Shown: positions 17,721 through 28,000 of the stretch, one piece after another
How positions within the stretch are numbered: position 1 is the stretch's first letter
Layout of the letters: each line of letters starts with the position of its first letter
Source: Gemmatimonadota bacterium
GTDB lineage: Bacteria; Gemmatimonadota; Gemmatimonadetes; Gemmatimonadales; GWC2-71-9
DNA: 64,000 nt
NCBI GenBank assembly: GCA_009692115.1
Contig: SHZU01000006.1
Location: 62,001 to 126,000 of the forward strand
Direction: 5' to 3'
Program-made: the position numbers and the translations under genes
Notes under the pieces: generated by a model
The model's input: only the letters and a program-made list of their open reading frames with translations
The model's database searches: none
Told to the model about the DNA's origin: nothing

Positions 17721-17736
17721 GGGCGCCTCGGCGCCC
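17721..17736 (+). terminator. GC hairpin after the hypothetical gene
   Basis: GGGCGC / GCGCCC with a CTCG tetraloop lies 32 bases past the stop at 17689. No T-tract follows, so it is at best a weak or protein-assisted terminator. Confidence 0.3.
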
Positions 17737-17818
17737 TCGTGCTATTTCACCAGACCCCTCATATTCGGTCCATGATTGGCCCCCCGGTTCCGGCCCGTGC
17801 CCGTCCAGTGATTTGGCG

Positions 17819-19036
17819 GTGATCGTCGTCATTGGGGCCGGTGCCGCCGGCTTCATGGCGGCCATCCAGGCCGCCCGGACCGGCCAGCCGGTCACCCTGT
17901 TGGAACGGACCGCCGACGGCGCCCGGAAGGTCCTGATCAGCGGGGGCGGTCGCTGTAACATCCTCCCGTCGGAACTCGACGAGCGTCGTTTCGTCACCGA
18001 CTCCTCGCGCCATACCATGGCCAAGATTCTCCGATCCTGGCCGGTGGCGGCGCAGCGGGATTTCTTTGAACAGTCGTTAGGGGTACCGCTAGCGCTGGAG
18101 CCGGCCACCGGCAAGCTCTTTCCGGTCTCCAATAAGGCCCGGGAGGTTCGGGATGCCCTGCTGTTCGCGACCCGCCAAGCGGGAACCAGGGTTCGGTTCG
18201 GAGCCACGGTAACTGCCGTAACGCCCGCCGCCGGAGGCTGGCAGGTGGGACTCGGTGATGGCTCCTTGGAGCGAGCCGACCGGATCATTCTGGCTACCGG
18301 GGGCCTGAGCGTGCCAGCCACCGGCAGCGACGGTTTTGGGTTGTCCGTCGCCCGCCAGCTGGGCCACACCATCCATCAGACCTACCCGGCGCTCACGCCG
18401 CTGGTGGCAGACCCGGCGGTCCACGCGGGTCTCGCGGGCGTTTCCCTCGAGGTGACCCTCCGAGGCCGGGACGACCAGGGGCGGGATCTCGCGACGACGG
18501 GCGGCTTCCTGTTTACCCACCGGGGGTACAGCGGGCCGACGGCGCTCGATCTTTCCCATTTGGCGGTCCGGTCGCGACTCGCCGGCGGGCCCCGGGCAGA
18601 AATCCGGGCTCAATGGACCCGGCATGACCGGGAAACGTGGGAGGGCATGCTTCGGAGCCAGGGTCGTCAGTCGGTGGCCACCGTCGTCCGTCGCGAGCTG
18701 CCCACTCGGCTGGCGGATCGGTTGCTCGAGGAAGCGGGTATCTCCGCCGATCGGACCCTGGCCCAGTTGGGTAAAGACGAGCGCCGGGTGTTGGTTGGGC
18801 TGCTGACCGACTACGAGCTGCCGTGGACCGGGGATGAGGGTTACCGGAAGGCCGAAGTGACGGGCGGCGGCCTCGCGTTGTCGGAAGTGAACCCGGAGAC
18901 CCTCGAAAGCCGACGGTTCCCCGGGCTCTTTTTCTGCGGAGAAATGCTCGACGCGTTCGGCCCGATTGGCGGCTACAACTTTGCCTGGGCCTGGGCCACC
19001 GGACGAGCCGCAGCGCTCGGCGCCGCGGCGTCCTGA
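17819..19036 (+). CDS. BaiN/HI0933-family NAD(P)/FAD-dependent oxidoreductase
   Basis: A ~405-residue flavoprotein of the HI0933-like family (BaiN, RdsA). The Rossmann motif VVIGAGAAGFMAAIQAAR is at the N-terminus, followed by the diagnostic KVLISGGGRCNI segment; ATGGLSVPATGSDGFG and the C-terminal FFCGEMLDAFGPIGGYNFAWAWATG signature complete the family pattern. Start is GTG at 17819; TTG at 17813 in the same frame is possible. Members reduce steroid or other small enone substrates in the few cases tested, but the substrate here is unknown. It is convergent with the M28 peptidase gene. Confidence 0.9.
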   Translation: MIVVIGAGAAGFMAAIQAARTGQPVTLLERTADGARKVLISGGGRCNILPSELDERRFVTDSSRHTMAKILRSWPVAAQRDFFEQSLGVPLALEPATGKLFPVSNKAREVRDALLFATRQAGTRVRFGATVTAVTPAAGGWQVGLGDGSLERADRIILATGGLSVPATGSDGFGLSVARQLGHTIHQTYPALTPLVADPAVHAGLAGVSLEVTLRGRDDQGRDLATTGGFLFTHRGYSGPTALDLSHLAVRSRLAGGPRAEIRAQWTRHDRETWEGMLRSQGRQSVATVVRRELPTRLADRLLEEAGISADRTLAQLGKDERRVLVGLLTDYELPWTGDEGYRKAEVTGGGLALSEVNPETLESRRFPGLFFCGEMLDAFGPIGGYNFAWAWATGRAAALGAAAS

Positions 19037-19042
19037 CCCTCT

Positions 19043-21289
19043 TTACTGACTGAGCCCGATCCGAGCCTGGTCGATCACCCGGGCCGCGGCTTCCAGGCGC
19101 CCCGCAATCCGGGCCGCCTGTTCCTCGGCCTCTTTCCAGACTCCCTGCTCAATGGCCTCCCGAACGCCGGGCATCGTCTTGACGCCGTAGCCGGTGTAGA
19201 AACCGGGGGCATAGATCTGATGACGGTACCAGGATCGCCGGGGTAGGCCTTCAGGGCTGGTGAACGCCTGCTCGACTTGGATCAGGACTCGGTTGGCCGT
19301 GGTGCGAGCGGTGCCCGTCAGTTTGAATCCCGCGGCGGCCTGGTCGAACCGATCCGCGGCAAGCCGGAGGGTTCCCATCGCGTTGTCGAGCGGTGCCCAG
19401 TTGAGGTGGGGCGCGACGTCCGCTCGGCCGGGCGCTTTCCGAACCAGCCGAGGGTCCTGGATGGCCGCGAAGACTCCTTCGTCCAACTGCCGGTTCCGCT
19501 CAATGGCTGCCTCGCGCCGGGCGGCCAGCAAGGCCTTGATCTCGTCGATGTAGGCCTGGTAGGTGTCCGTCATGTTGCCGAACTGGAACGGAAGCAGTTC
19601 GGCGCTCGCCAGCCGCATCATGGCCGTCCCCACCGTTTGCGCCAACGCCCGGCCATACACGAAGCTGGTATCACTGAAGCGCATGAAGTGTTCGACATTG
19701 TCGTAGATCGAGTGATAGACTCCGTCGCCGCCTTCACCCCCGAAGCCGAGGTTCAGCGAGGCGATACCGGCATGCTGCAGGAACGGCGAGAAATCGGACC
19801 CTGAGCCTAACGCCTCGATCCGGAGCTCGGCACGAGACCGGAGCTCGGCCCGGTCAGGCCCGCTCCCGGAGGCCAACCCCGCCAACTGGGCTCGTTTCCA
19901 GGCCGACAGTCCGGTTTCGGGGTCGGTGATGTCCCGGGCGACGTCGTTGATGAACCGTTCCAGCGAGTGCGAGCCGGCCATCCCGAGGAAGCCCCGGCCG
20001 TTCGAATCGGTGTTGAGGTAGGCGATGGCTTTGTCGGCGAGTTCGGCCCGGTGGGTTTCGACCCATTCGGTGCTGCCGAGCAGCCCTTGTTCCTCGCCGT
20101 CCCATGCCGCGTAGATGATGGTGCGGCGCGGTCGCCAGCCCTGTTTGAGCAGCGTGGCCAGCCCGCGCAGCTCCTCCATCTCCGCGATCAGCCCCGACAA
20201 CGGATCGGAGGCGCCGTTGACCCAGCCGTCCCGGTGGTTGCCCCGAATGATCCACTCATCGGGCCGCTCGGCGCCGGGGATTCGGACAATCACGTTATAG
20301 AGGGGGACCCGATTCCAGTTGAAGGCCAGCTTGATCCGGACCCGGGCCGGTCCAGGCGCGCCAGTCTTGTAGGTGATGGGGAGCGCCCCTCGCCACGACG
20401 GCGGGACGACGTCGCCGCCGAGGGCCGCCAAGAGCGGTTGGGCATCGCCGTAGGAGATCGGCAGCACCGGGATTTTCGTGATGGTCTCGATCTGATTCAA
20501 CGGGAGCGGGGTGACACCCGGCACCGAGCCGCGGCCGGGGGTCGACGGATCGCCGGGGTAGAGCGGCATGTCGGCCACGCTGCCCCGCTGCACGCCGTCG
20601 GAGGGCCGGTACGGTCCCTTGGGATAGACGTCACCCTGCCCATAGCCATCATCGGCTGGATCGGAGTAGATCAAGGTCCCGATCGCGCCGTGTTCGGCGG
20701 CCACTTTGGGCTTGATGCCGCGCCACGAGCCGCCGTACTTGGCAATCACGATGGCGCCTTTGACGGAAATGCCCCGGCGTTCGAGTTCTTCGTAATCGGC
20801 GGGCACGCCGTAGTTCACGAAGACGAGCGGGCCGGTGACATCGCCATCGATCGAATAGGCGTTGTAGGTCGGTAGTTGCTCGGCGAGCTGGGCGGACGAG
20901 GCGTCGCCCGGCACGATCGGTTCCTTCAGCTTGGCCACGAACCGGGTCGGCGCCACCATCTCGACGATTCGCTCCTTCGGAGTCGGGAAGAGGACCTCGA
21001 AGGTTTCGATCTTCGCGTCGAGGCCCCAGCTCGTAAAGAGTTTGACCAGCCACTCGGCGTTGGTCTTGCCATAGGGCGAACCGAGGTGCTGGGGCCGGGC
21101 CGCCAGCACTTTGAGATACGACCGGAGGCTGTCGGGGGCCGGGATAGCCTTGAACTTGGCCTCCCACTGTCGCTGGACCCGGCTGCCATCGGCGGAGAAG
21201 CCCCGCAGCGGGACGGGGTCCTGGGCCGGTTGCGCGATCAGGATACCGGGAAGGACAAAGATGGCAATGCGGGGCAGCAGGGCCTTCAT
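19043..21289 (-). CDS. secreted M28 glutamate-carboxypeptidase-II-like peptidase
   Basis: A 748-residue exported zinc carboxypeptidase. Signal peptide ~1-22 (ending LIAQPAQ). A PA domain interrupts the catalytic domain (~130-330; GPLVFVNYGVPADYEELERRGISVKGAIVIAKYG). Di-zinc ligands are visible: His in RGNHRDGW, Asp in GASDPLSG, Glu-Glu in AAWDGEEQGLLGS, Asp in LNTDSNGRG and His in GVYHSIYDN. The C-terminal ~130 residues match a transferrin-receptor-like dimerisation domain. Length and domain order match N-acetylated-alpha-linked acidic dipeptidase relatives. It is a single-gene unit and probably serves scavenging of peptides outside the cytoplasm. Confidence 0.94.
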   Translation of the reverse strand: MKALLPRIAIFVLPGILIAQPAQDPVPLRGFSADGSRVQRQWEAKFKAIPAPDSLRSYLKVLAARPQHLGSPYGKTNAEWLVKLFTSWGLDAKIETFEVLFPTPKERIVEMVAPTRFVAKLKEPIVPGDASSAQLAEQLPTYNAYSIDGDVTGPLVFVNYGVPADYEELERRGISVKGAIVIAKYGGSWRGIKPKVAAEHGAIGTLIYSDPADDGYGQGDVYPKGPYRPSDGVQRGSVADMPLYPGDPSTPGRGSVPGVTPLPLNQIETITKIPVLPISYGDAQPLLAALGGDVVPPSWRGALPITYKTGAPGPARVRIKLAFNWNRVPLYNVIVRIPGAERPDEWIIRGNHRDGWVNGASDPLSGLIAEMEELRGLATLLKQGWRPRRTIIYAAWDGEEQGLLGSTEWVETHRAELADKAIAYLNTDSNGRGFLGMAGSHSLERFINDVARDITDPETGLSAWKRAQLAGLASGSGPDRAELRSRAELRIEALGSGSDFSPFLQHAGIASLNLGFGGEGGDGVYHSIYDNVEHFMRFSDTSFVYGRALAQTVGTAMMRLASAELLPFQFGNMTDTYQAYIDEIKALLAARREAAIERNRQLDEGVFAAIQDPRLVRKAPGRADVAPHLNWAPLDNAMGTLRLAADRFDQAAAGFKLTGTARTTANRVLIQVEQAFTSPEGLPRRSWYRHQIYAPGFYTGYGVKTMPGVREAIEQGVWKEAEEQAARIAGRLEAAARVIDQARIGLSQ

Positions 21290-21445
21290 GAGTAGTTCCT
21301 TAGGGGGCAGGGGTCGGACTCAGGCAATTTGGCGGGGCGTACAGTCGCCCGCCACTGGCTGGTTTCGACTCAGCAGGCTTTACCCTTGCCTAGGGGCGAG
21401 CCGGGGTGCAACTTTCCGGTATCTACCATCTTAGGGCTGCCCAGT

Positions 21446-22570
21446 TTGACGACGATCAGCATCACCTTTCCCGCCAAAGACGCCGAGTCCTTCGTGCGCG
21501 ACGTCAAGAAGGAAGCGGATGCGTATTTCGCATCCCGGAACCTGTCGCCGAAGGCCACCCCGGGGATGGTGATCAAGACCGTTGCCTTACTCACGCTCAC
21601 CTTCGGCAGCTACGCGGCCATGTTGGTGCTCGATCCGACCTTCTGGCCGATGCTTGGTCTGATGATCCTGATGGGAATCGGGTTTGCGGGGATCGGCTTT
21701 GCCGTGACCCACGATGCGCTCCACGGTGCCTACTCCGACCGGCCCAAGGTCAACGCCGCCATCGGCTGGTTGTTCGACTTGCTCGGGGCCAACGGGTACA
21801 TGTGGAAGATTACCCATAATGTCATTCACCACACCTATACCAACATCGAGGGAATTGACGAGGACCTCACGGTCTCGCCGTTGCTCCGGTTGTCGCCGAC
21901 ATCGCCCTTGCTGCCGATTCACCGGTTTCAGCACTACTACGCGTTTCTTGCCTACGGCTTCTCGACCATTTTCTGGGTGTTTGTAAAGGATTTCAAATAT
22001 TTCTTCCAGAAGGATCTCGGGCCGTACAAAGACAAGAAGCACCCGACGGGCCAGTGGATCAACCTGTTTCTGACCAAGGCGATCTACTACACCTGGGCCA
22101 TCGTGGCACCGCTCGTGGTGCTCACAAATGTGACCTGGTGGCAGTTTCTGATCGCCTTCGCGGCCCTGCATTTGGTGGCCGGATTCATCCTCGGGGTGGT
22201 GTTTCAGTTGGCCCATGTGGTCGAGGGCATCGAGTATCCGGCCCCGGACCACCATGGCCGGATGGAACACCAGTGGCTTCTACATGAAATGGAGACGACC
22301 TCAAACTTCGCCCGGGGCAATGCCGCCCTGACGTGGTATGTCGGTGGTCTCAACTATCAGGTCGAGCACCATCTGTTCCCGAAGGTGTGTAGCGCGCACT
22401 ATCCGGCGCTCAGCCGGATCGTCGAGTCGGTGGCCCGGCGAAACGGGGTGCCGTATCATGAGCAGCCGACGCTGATGGCGGCGGTCCGGTCTCACTATCG
22501 GATGTTGAAACGTCACGGCGCGGAGGCGTGGCGGGCCGGGCACGGCCGAACCGCCCCAATCGCCGCCTAA
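21446..22570 (+). CDS. membrane fatty-acid desaturase
   Basis: A ~374-residue di-iron acyl-lipid desaturase. Three histidine boxes are present: HDALH (89-93), HNVIHH (124-129) and QVEHH near 315-319. The Q in the third box is the mark of front-end / linoleoyl-CoA-type desaturases. Four membrane segments surround the boxes. No cytochrome b5 domain is fused, so ferredoxin is a likely donor. Start is TTG at 21446 with AGGG about 11 bases upstream; no ATG is available near the conserved N-terminus. The next gene begins 7 bases after the stop, so the two are probably co-transcribed. Confidence 0.9.
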   Translation: MTTISITFPAKDAESFVRDVKKEADAYFASRNLSPKATPGMVIKTVALLTLTFGSYAAMLVLDPTFWPMLGLMILMGIGFAGIGFAVTHDALHGAYSDRPKVNAAIGWLFDLLGANGYMWKITHNVIHHTYTNIEGIDEDLTVSPLLRLSPTSPLLPIHRFQHYYAFLAYGFSTIFWVFVKDFKYFFQKDLGPYKDKKHPTGQWINLFLTKAIYYTWAIVAPLVVLTNVTWWQFLIAFAALHLVAGFILGVVFQLAHVVEGIEYPAPDHHGRMEHQWLLHEMETTSNFARGNAALTWYVGGLNYQVEHHLFPKVCSAHYPALSRIVESVARRNGVPYHEQPTLMAAVRSHYRMLKRHGAEAWRAGHGRTAPIAA

Positions 22571-22577
22571 CCCGGAC

Positions 22578-23591
22578 GTGGCGGTCCCCCCGGTCGAGCG
22601 GTTCGAATCGAGCACCGGGGTTCGGATTTATCGAGTCTCCTGCCAGGCCTTTCCGACCCTCGTCGTTCACACCTATCTCCTCATTGGCGCCGGTCCGATC
22701 ACCCTCGTCGATACCGGGAGCGGCTACGGCGATTCCACTCCCCAGTTGATGGCCGGCCTCGACAGCATCCGGACCGAGTTCGGTGAAGCCGTTTCCGCCC
22801 GCGATATCGGCCGGGTCATCATCACCCACGGCCACATGGATCACTTCGGCGGCCTGGCACAGATGGCCGGTCCGATCACCGCCGAAGTGGGGATCCACGA
22901 CCTCGACAAATGGGTCCTCGAGTCGTATGAGGAACGGGTCGTGGTCGCCACCAAGGGCATGGCGTTCTACTTGGAGCAGGCCGGGGTTCCGGCCGAACGC
23001 CGGGTCGGCCTGCTCGAACTCTACAGCTACGGCAAACGCCATGTGAAGAGTGTCGGCGTCGATTTCACGTTGTTCGACGGGCAGGTCTTCGACGGACTCG
23101 AGATCATCCACACTCCGGGGCATTGCCCGGGCCAAGTGTGCATTATGATCGGGGACGTTCTGCTGTCAGCAGATCACGTGCTGCCGAGGACCACGCCGCA
23201 TCAGAACCCCGAGAGCATTACGGCGTGGACCGGCCTGGGCCACTATCTCGAAGCGCTCGTCAAGATCGGCAAGGTGCCGGGGGTGCGGTTGGCGTTAGGT
23301 GGGCATGAGACGCCGATGACCGATTTCTATCCGCGGATCGAGGCGATCCGGGTCGATCATGAGCGAAAGCTGGACCGGATCTTCGGGATCTTGAAGGAGC
23401 CGGCCGGGCAGACGATCCAGGATCTGACCACACGGATGTATCCGATGCTTGACGGCTGGAACGTCCTGCTGGCGCTGACGGAGGTGGGGGCGCACGTGGA
23501 GTATCTCTACCAGCGGGGCTCGCTCCACGTGGCGAACATTGACCAAGTGGAGCGCGAGGTGAACCCGCCGCTTCGCTACGCCGCTCGTTAG
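22578..23591 (+). CDS. MBL-fold metallohydrolase
   Basis: A 337-residue metallo-beta-lactamase-fold enzyme. The metal site is H84-x-H86-x-D88-H89 (ITHGHMDHFGG), with further ligands in HTPGHCPGQ, LSADHVLP and LALGGHETPM. The long C-terminal helical part (~270-337) resembles the LACTB2/glyoxalase-II-like hydrolase group. Starts at GTG 22578, 7 bases after the desaturase. The coupling might point to thioester or lipid ester hydrolysis, but this is only context. Its last bases overlap the convergent aminotransferase-like gene by 4. Confidence 0.9.
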   Translation: MAVPPVERFESSTGVRIYRVSCQAFPTLVVHTYLLIGAGPITLVDTGSGYGDSTPQLMAGLDSIRTEFGEAVSARDIGRVIITHGHMDHFGGLAQMAGPITAEVGIHDLDKWVLESYEERVVVATKGMAFYLEQAGVPAERRVGLLELYSYGKRHVKSVGVDFTLFDGQVFDGLEIIHTPGHCPGQVCIMIGDVLLSADHVLPRTTPHQNPESITAWTGLGHYLEALVKIGKVPGVRLALGGHETPMTDFYPRIEAIRVDHERKLDRIFGILKEPAGQTIQDLTTRMYPMLDGWNVLLALTEVGAHVEYLYQRGSLHVANIDQVEREVNPPLRYAAR

Positions 23592-24865
23592 GCGACGCCG
23601 CTTCGGACAGCCTGAATCATCATCTCGGCGAACAAGTCGACGTCATCGATGGTGGTGAACACGTTCGGGGTGATGCGGAGGCCGCCAAATTCCGGGTGGA
23701 CAATGGCGACCGTCTGGATCTTGTGCTTGTCGAGCAGCCAGGTGTGCAGCTTGACCGGGTCGACACCGTTGATCCCGACCAGCGCGATGGCTCCGGCATA
23801 GGGGGTATCGAGCTGAGTCGGGATCATGACCCGGCTGCTCTCGGCCAGGAGCCGCTTGGCCCACCGATCCCGGAGATACCGCAGCCGCGCAATCTTCCGG
23901 TCGGCGCCGATCGACCGGTGAAAGGCCAGCGCCGCGGCGATGGCATTGTGATTCGCCGCCGGGTGGGTGCCGATCTCCTCGTATTTCCGAATATTCTCGT
24001 CCATCTCCTTCGGCGCCGCCATCAGCGGCCAAAGCCCCTTCTGCTTGTCCTTTTTGACATAGAGGAAGCCGGTGCCGATCGGTGCCAGCAGCCACTTGTG
24101 GAGGCTCGTCCCGTAGTAGTCGCATTTGAGGTCATCGCAGCGGAATGGAAAATGGGCGTAGGCGTGGGCGCCGTCGACGAAGACCTCGATCCCGAGCGGA
24201 CGGGCCATCTCGACGATTTCCCGGACCGGCATGATCTGGCCGGTCAGGTTGGTGATGTGGGTGACTTCGATGACCCGGGTGCGCGGAGTGATGGCGGCCC
24301 GAAACTGATCGACCAGGTACTGTGGTGACGGCGGCGGCACCTTGAAGGCAATCTGCTTGACGACGATTCCATCTCGGCGGACCCGTTGGTCCCAACTGGT
24401 GAGCATCCGGCCGTAATTCTGATTAGTGACGATCACTTCGTCGCCCCGCTTGAGATCCAATCCAAAAATCATGATCTCGTTGGCCTCGGAGGCGTTCCGG
24501 GTAATGGCGATCTCCTCCGGGTCGCAACCGAAATCTCGGGCCAGATCGCGGCGGACACTTTCGATCCGCGGTTCGAGGACGGACCACATGTGGTTGACCG
24601 GGAGTTCGTTGCTGAACCGGAGATCGCGAATCATGGCATCGAGCACGTGGGTCGGGGTCGGGCAGACCCCGCCGTTGTTCAAGTTGACCATGGTGCGGTC
24701 GGTGTCGAACGCCCGCTGAATTTCGCCCCAGTAACTCTCGTCCTCGGGGCCGCCGTCGCCCCGGTCGTTAGCCCGGAGCACCTTGCGGAAGGCGTCCGAG
24801 CGGAAGGCCGGCATGGCGGCGGACACCCCGACGACTGTGGACACGAAATCCCGGCGACTGGCCAT
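23588..24865 (-). CDS. Tat-exported class V aminotransferase-like PLP enzyme
   Basis: A 425-residue fold-type I PLP protein of the isopenicillin-N-epimerase / cysteine-desulphurase-like group. The start at 24865 gives a twin-arginine signal (MASRRDFVSTVVGVSAAMPAF), so it is predicted to leave the cytoplasm folded with cofactor. Class V features: ITRNASEANEIMIFGL, the Asp in EVFVDGAHAYAHFP, and the Schiff-base Lys in GTSLHKWLLAPIGTGFLYV. Exported CefD-like proteins are common in Bacteroidota and Gemmatimonadota, but their substrates are not known. The upstream open frame to 25132 is not protein-like and was rejected. Confidence 0.9.
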   Translation of the reverse strand: MASRRDFVSTVVGVSAAMPAFRSDAFRKVLRANDRGDGGPEDESYWGEIQRAFDTDRTMVNLNNGGVCPTPTHVLDAMIRDLRFSNELPVNHMWSVLEPRIESVRRDLARDFGCDPEEIAITRNASEANEIMIFGLDLKRGDEVIVTNQNYGRMLTSWDQRVRRDGIVVKQIAFKVPPPSPQYLVDQFRAAITPRTRVIEVTHITNLTGQIMPVREIVEMARPLGIEVFVDGAHAYAHFPFRCDDLKCDYYGTSLHKWLLAPIGTGFLYVKKDKQKGLWPLMAAPKEMDENIRKYEEIGTHPAANHNAIAAALAFHRSIGADRKIARLRYLRDRWAKRLLAESSRVMIPTQLDTPYAGAIALVGINGVDPVKLHTWLLDKHKIQTVAIVHPEFGGLRITPNVFTTIDDVDLFAEMMIQAVRSGVA

Positions 24866-25064
24866 GGTCGGACTCTGGGTGGGAGATGCTGCAATCTCCG
24901 CATTCCAGGGGATTCCCGCAAGCGGGCACGCGACTTGCCCCTGCCTCACTCCCATGCGAGCCTCCGAATGGAAGGTCCGAAGCGTCGATCTGCATGCCGT
25001 TGTCCCGCCGCGATTTGGGCGGCCGACTGCAGTCCGCTGCATCGGTGGGATCGGGCGGTCACTC

Positions 25065-28000
25065 TTGCGGGTTGCCCGAACCGGCTTGGGCCTCGGCTTG
25101 GTGGCCCTCGCCGGATGCAAGGGCACCGGCACCGCCGGGCTCGACCAGGAACCGCCGAAGCCAGGGTCGGCGTTGGTCTCGGTGGCCGGGCTTCCGAGCG
25201 GGGCGCCGGCTGCCCTGGTCCTGTCGGGGCCGGCGGGCTACAGCCGATCGATTACCGAGTCGGGGCCGATCGCCAACCTCCCGCCGGGCACCTACACGTT
25301 GGCCGCGGCCGACGTGGTGGTCGACGGCGATGGTTATGCGGTCGCGCCGGTGACGCAAGACGTCGTCGTACGTTCCTCCGCCACCGCGCCGGTGGGCGCC
25401 ACCTATGCGATCCTAACCGGCCGGTTGCTGTTGTCGATCGATGGCGTGGCCGCCGGAACGGCCGATGTCCTCGTGACGGGCCCCACCGGATTCAGCCGGA
25501 CCGTGACGGGGGCCGATACCGTGAAGGGTCTCCCGAATGGCACCTATGTGGTCCGGCCGAGGCCGGTCACGTTCGCCGGTGACCGCTACGAGTCACCGGT
25601 CGATTCCAGCGCCGTGTTGGTGACACCGGGCACTACGCCTTCGCCGGCCTCGGTGCAATACCAGTTGGCCTCGGGCCGGCTCGACCTGTCCATCACCGGC
25701 GTCCCCGCAGGGGCCACCCCGATGATCGCGCTCGACGGCCCGAGCGGGTTCTCGCTTGCGGCCACCGGACCCCAGCTGCTGAAGGGGCTCTTGCCCGGAC
25801 CCTATTCGCTCCATGGCGCCGTCATCAACAGCGACGGCGACCTCTACGAGGCCGACATCGTTCCCTCGACCGTCCAGGTGACGCCGACGCCCGTCGCGCT
25901 GAGTGCGGTCGCCACCTATCAGATCAAGACGGGAGCCCTGACGGTCAATCTGACTGGGCTGCCGAGCGGGGTCCTCGGCAATGTGACCGTGACCGGCCCC
26001 GGCGGGTTCTCGGACCAAGTCAACGCTGATCGAACCCTCCGGGGACTGGCCCCTGGTACCTACACCCTCGCGGCCGCTCCGGTCGCCGTCGGTGCGTCGT
26101 CATATCAGGGGCAGCCCGTGAGTCAGACCGTTGCGGTCACCGCCGGGAAACAGCCGGTGGTCCGCTCGGTGGCATACTCGTTAGGCGTCGGCAGCCTTCG
26201 GGTCACCATCGCGGGGGTCCCGTCTGGCTCGGTGGCCGCGGTGTCGGTGAACGGACCCAACGGATTTTCCCAGAACCTGACCGTCACGACGACGCTGTCC
26301 GGGTTGGCCCCCGGCAGCTATGTCATCGGCGCCGCCGGACTAGTGGCGGGCGGCTACACCTATGGGGCCACGCCGGCGAGCCAAGCCGCCGTGGTCTCGA
26401 TCAATGCCACGACCAACGCGACGGTAACGTACGCAGCCACGACCGGGAGCCTCGCCATTGGGGTCAATGGATTGCGGGGCGGGGCGCCGGCCGCCGTCAC
26501 GGTGACTGGGCCCGGTAGCTTCAACCAGAGCGTGACCGCCGGCACCACGCTGGCTGGGTTGGTCCCGGGGACCTACACTGTGGCTGCTGCATCAGTCAGT
26601 TCCGGAGGCACGACCTACAACCCGTCGCCCACGAGCCAGAGTGCCGTCGTCATGGCCGGCGCGACGGTGACCGCGACGGTGAACTACGCGGGGAACTCGG
26701 GCAACTTGGCAGTGACGATCACTGGCCTTCCGGGCGGGGCGTTAGCGGCGCTCACCGTGACCGGGCCCGGCGGATTCAACCAGAGCCTGACCGCCACCAA
26801 GACCCTCACCGGCCTGACCGCGGGTTCCTACACCATCGCCGCGACCAATGTGACGTCGGGCGGGATCGTGTACCTAGCCGGTCCGGCCTCGCAATCGGCG
26901 TCCGTTACCGTGGGGGGAACGACGCCGGCCACCGTGACCTACACGGCGACCGGCACGCTCACCGTGACGATCACCGGTCTGCCGGGCGGCAATCCGGCCG
27001 CCGTGACGGTGACCGGTCCGGGCGGATTCAACCGGGCGCTAACGGCGACTCAGTCCCTGACCGGTTTGACGGCCGGCTCCTACACCATCGCTGCTGCCAA
27101 CGTCCTGGTTGGCGGTACCACTTACCTCGCCGCCCCGGCCTCGCAGAGTGCCACCGTAACCGCCGGGGCCACCACCACCAAGTCGGTGGCCCACACCGCC
27201 ACCGGCTCGCTCGCCGTGACCGTAGTCGGTTTGCCGGGCGGAGCGATCGCTGCCATCACCGTGACCGGCCCAGGTGGCTACAACCAGTCCGTTACCGCTA
27301 CGACCACGTTGACGAGCCTCGCGGCCTGGTCGTACACGATCGCCGCCGGGAACACCTCCTCCGGCGGGACCTCCTATACGCCGGCTCCGACTTCTCAGTC
27401 GGCGACCGTGACCGGCGGGGCCACGGCCTCGGCGACCGTCACGTACACCATTGGGGCTCCGGTCCCGCTCAACCTGGTCATCGACGGCATGTATCTCACC
27501 CAGGCCGCCGCCAAGTACGACGGATCGACTCCGGTCATTGCCGGACGCGATGCGTACCTCCGGGTGTTCGTCAAGGCGAATCAAGCCAATACCGCAACGC
27601 CGACGGTCCGGGTCCGGCTGTATTCAGGCCCCTCACTGATCCAAACCTCGACCGTCATCGCGTCCGCCGCGAGCGTCCCGACCACGATCACGGAAGGAAC
27701 CTTCTCGAGCTCCTGGAATCTCCTGATCCCGGCCGCGACCGTGCAAGCCAATCTCCGGATCTTGGCCGACGTCGATCCGACCAATGCCGTGGTGGAGTCG
27801 AGCGATGCGGACAACACGTTCCCGGTGACCGGGACGCCGTTTGTGCTCGATGTCCGGACGGTCCCGACCTGGAATGTCCGGTTCGTTCCCGTGCTTCAGT
27901 CGGTGAACAGCCTCCAAGGCAACGTCACCGTCGGCAACGCCGCCACGTTCTTGGTCGATCCGCTCAAGCTGGTTCCGGTCGCGGCCTACAGCGCCGACGT

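Noticed and set aside
25165-27450. Possible CRISPR or satellite array
   Set aside because: The repeats are ~255 bases, in frame, diverged and encode a protein domain; there are no short spacers.
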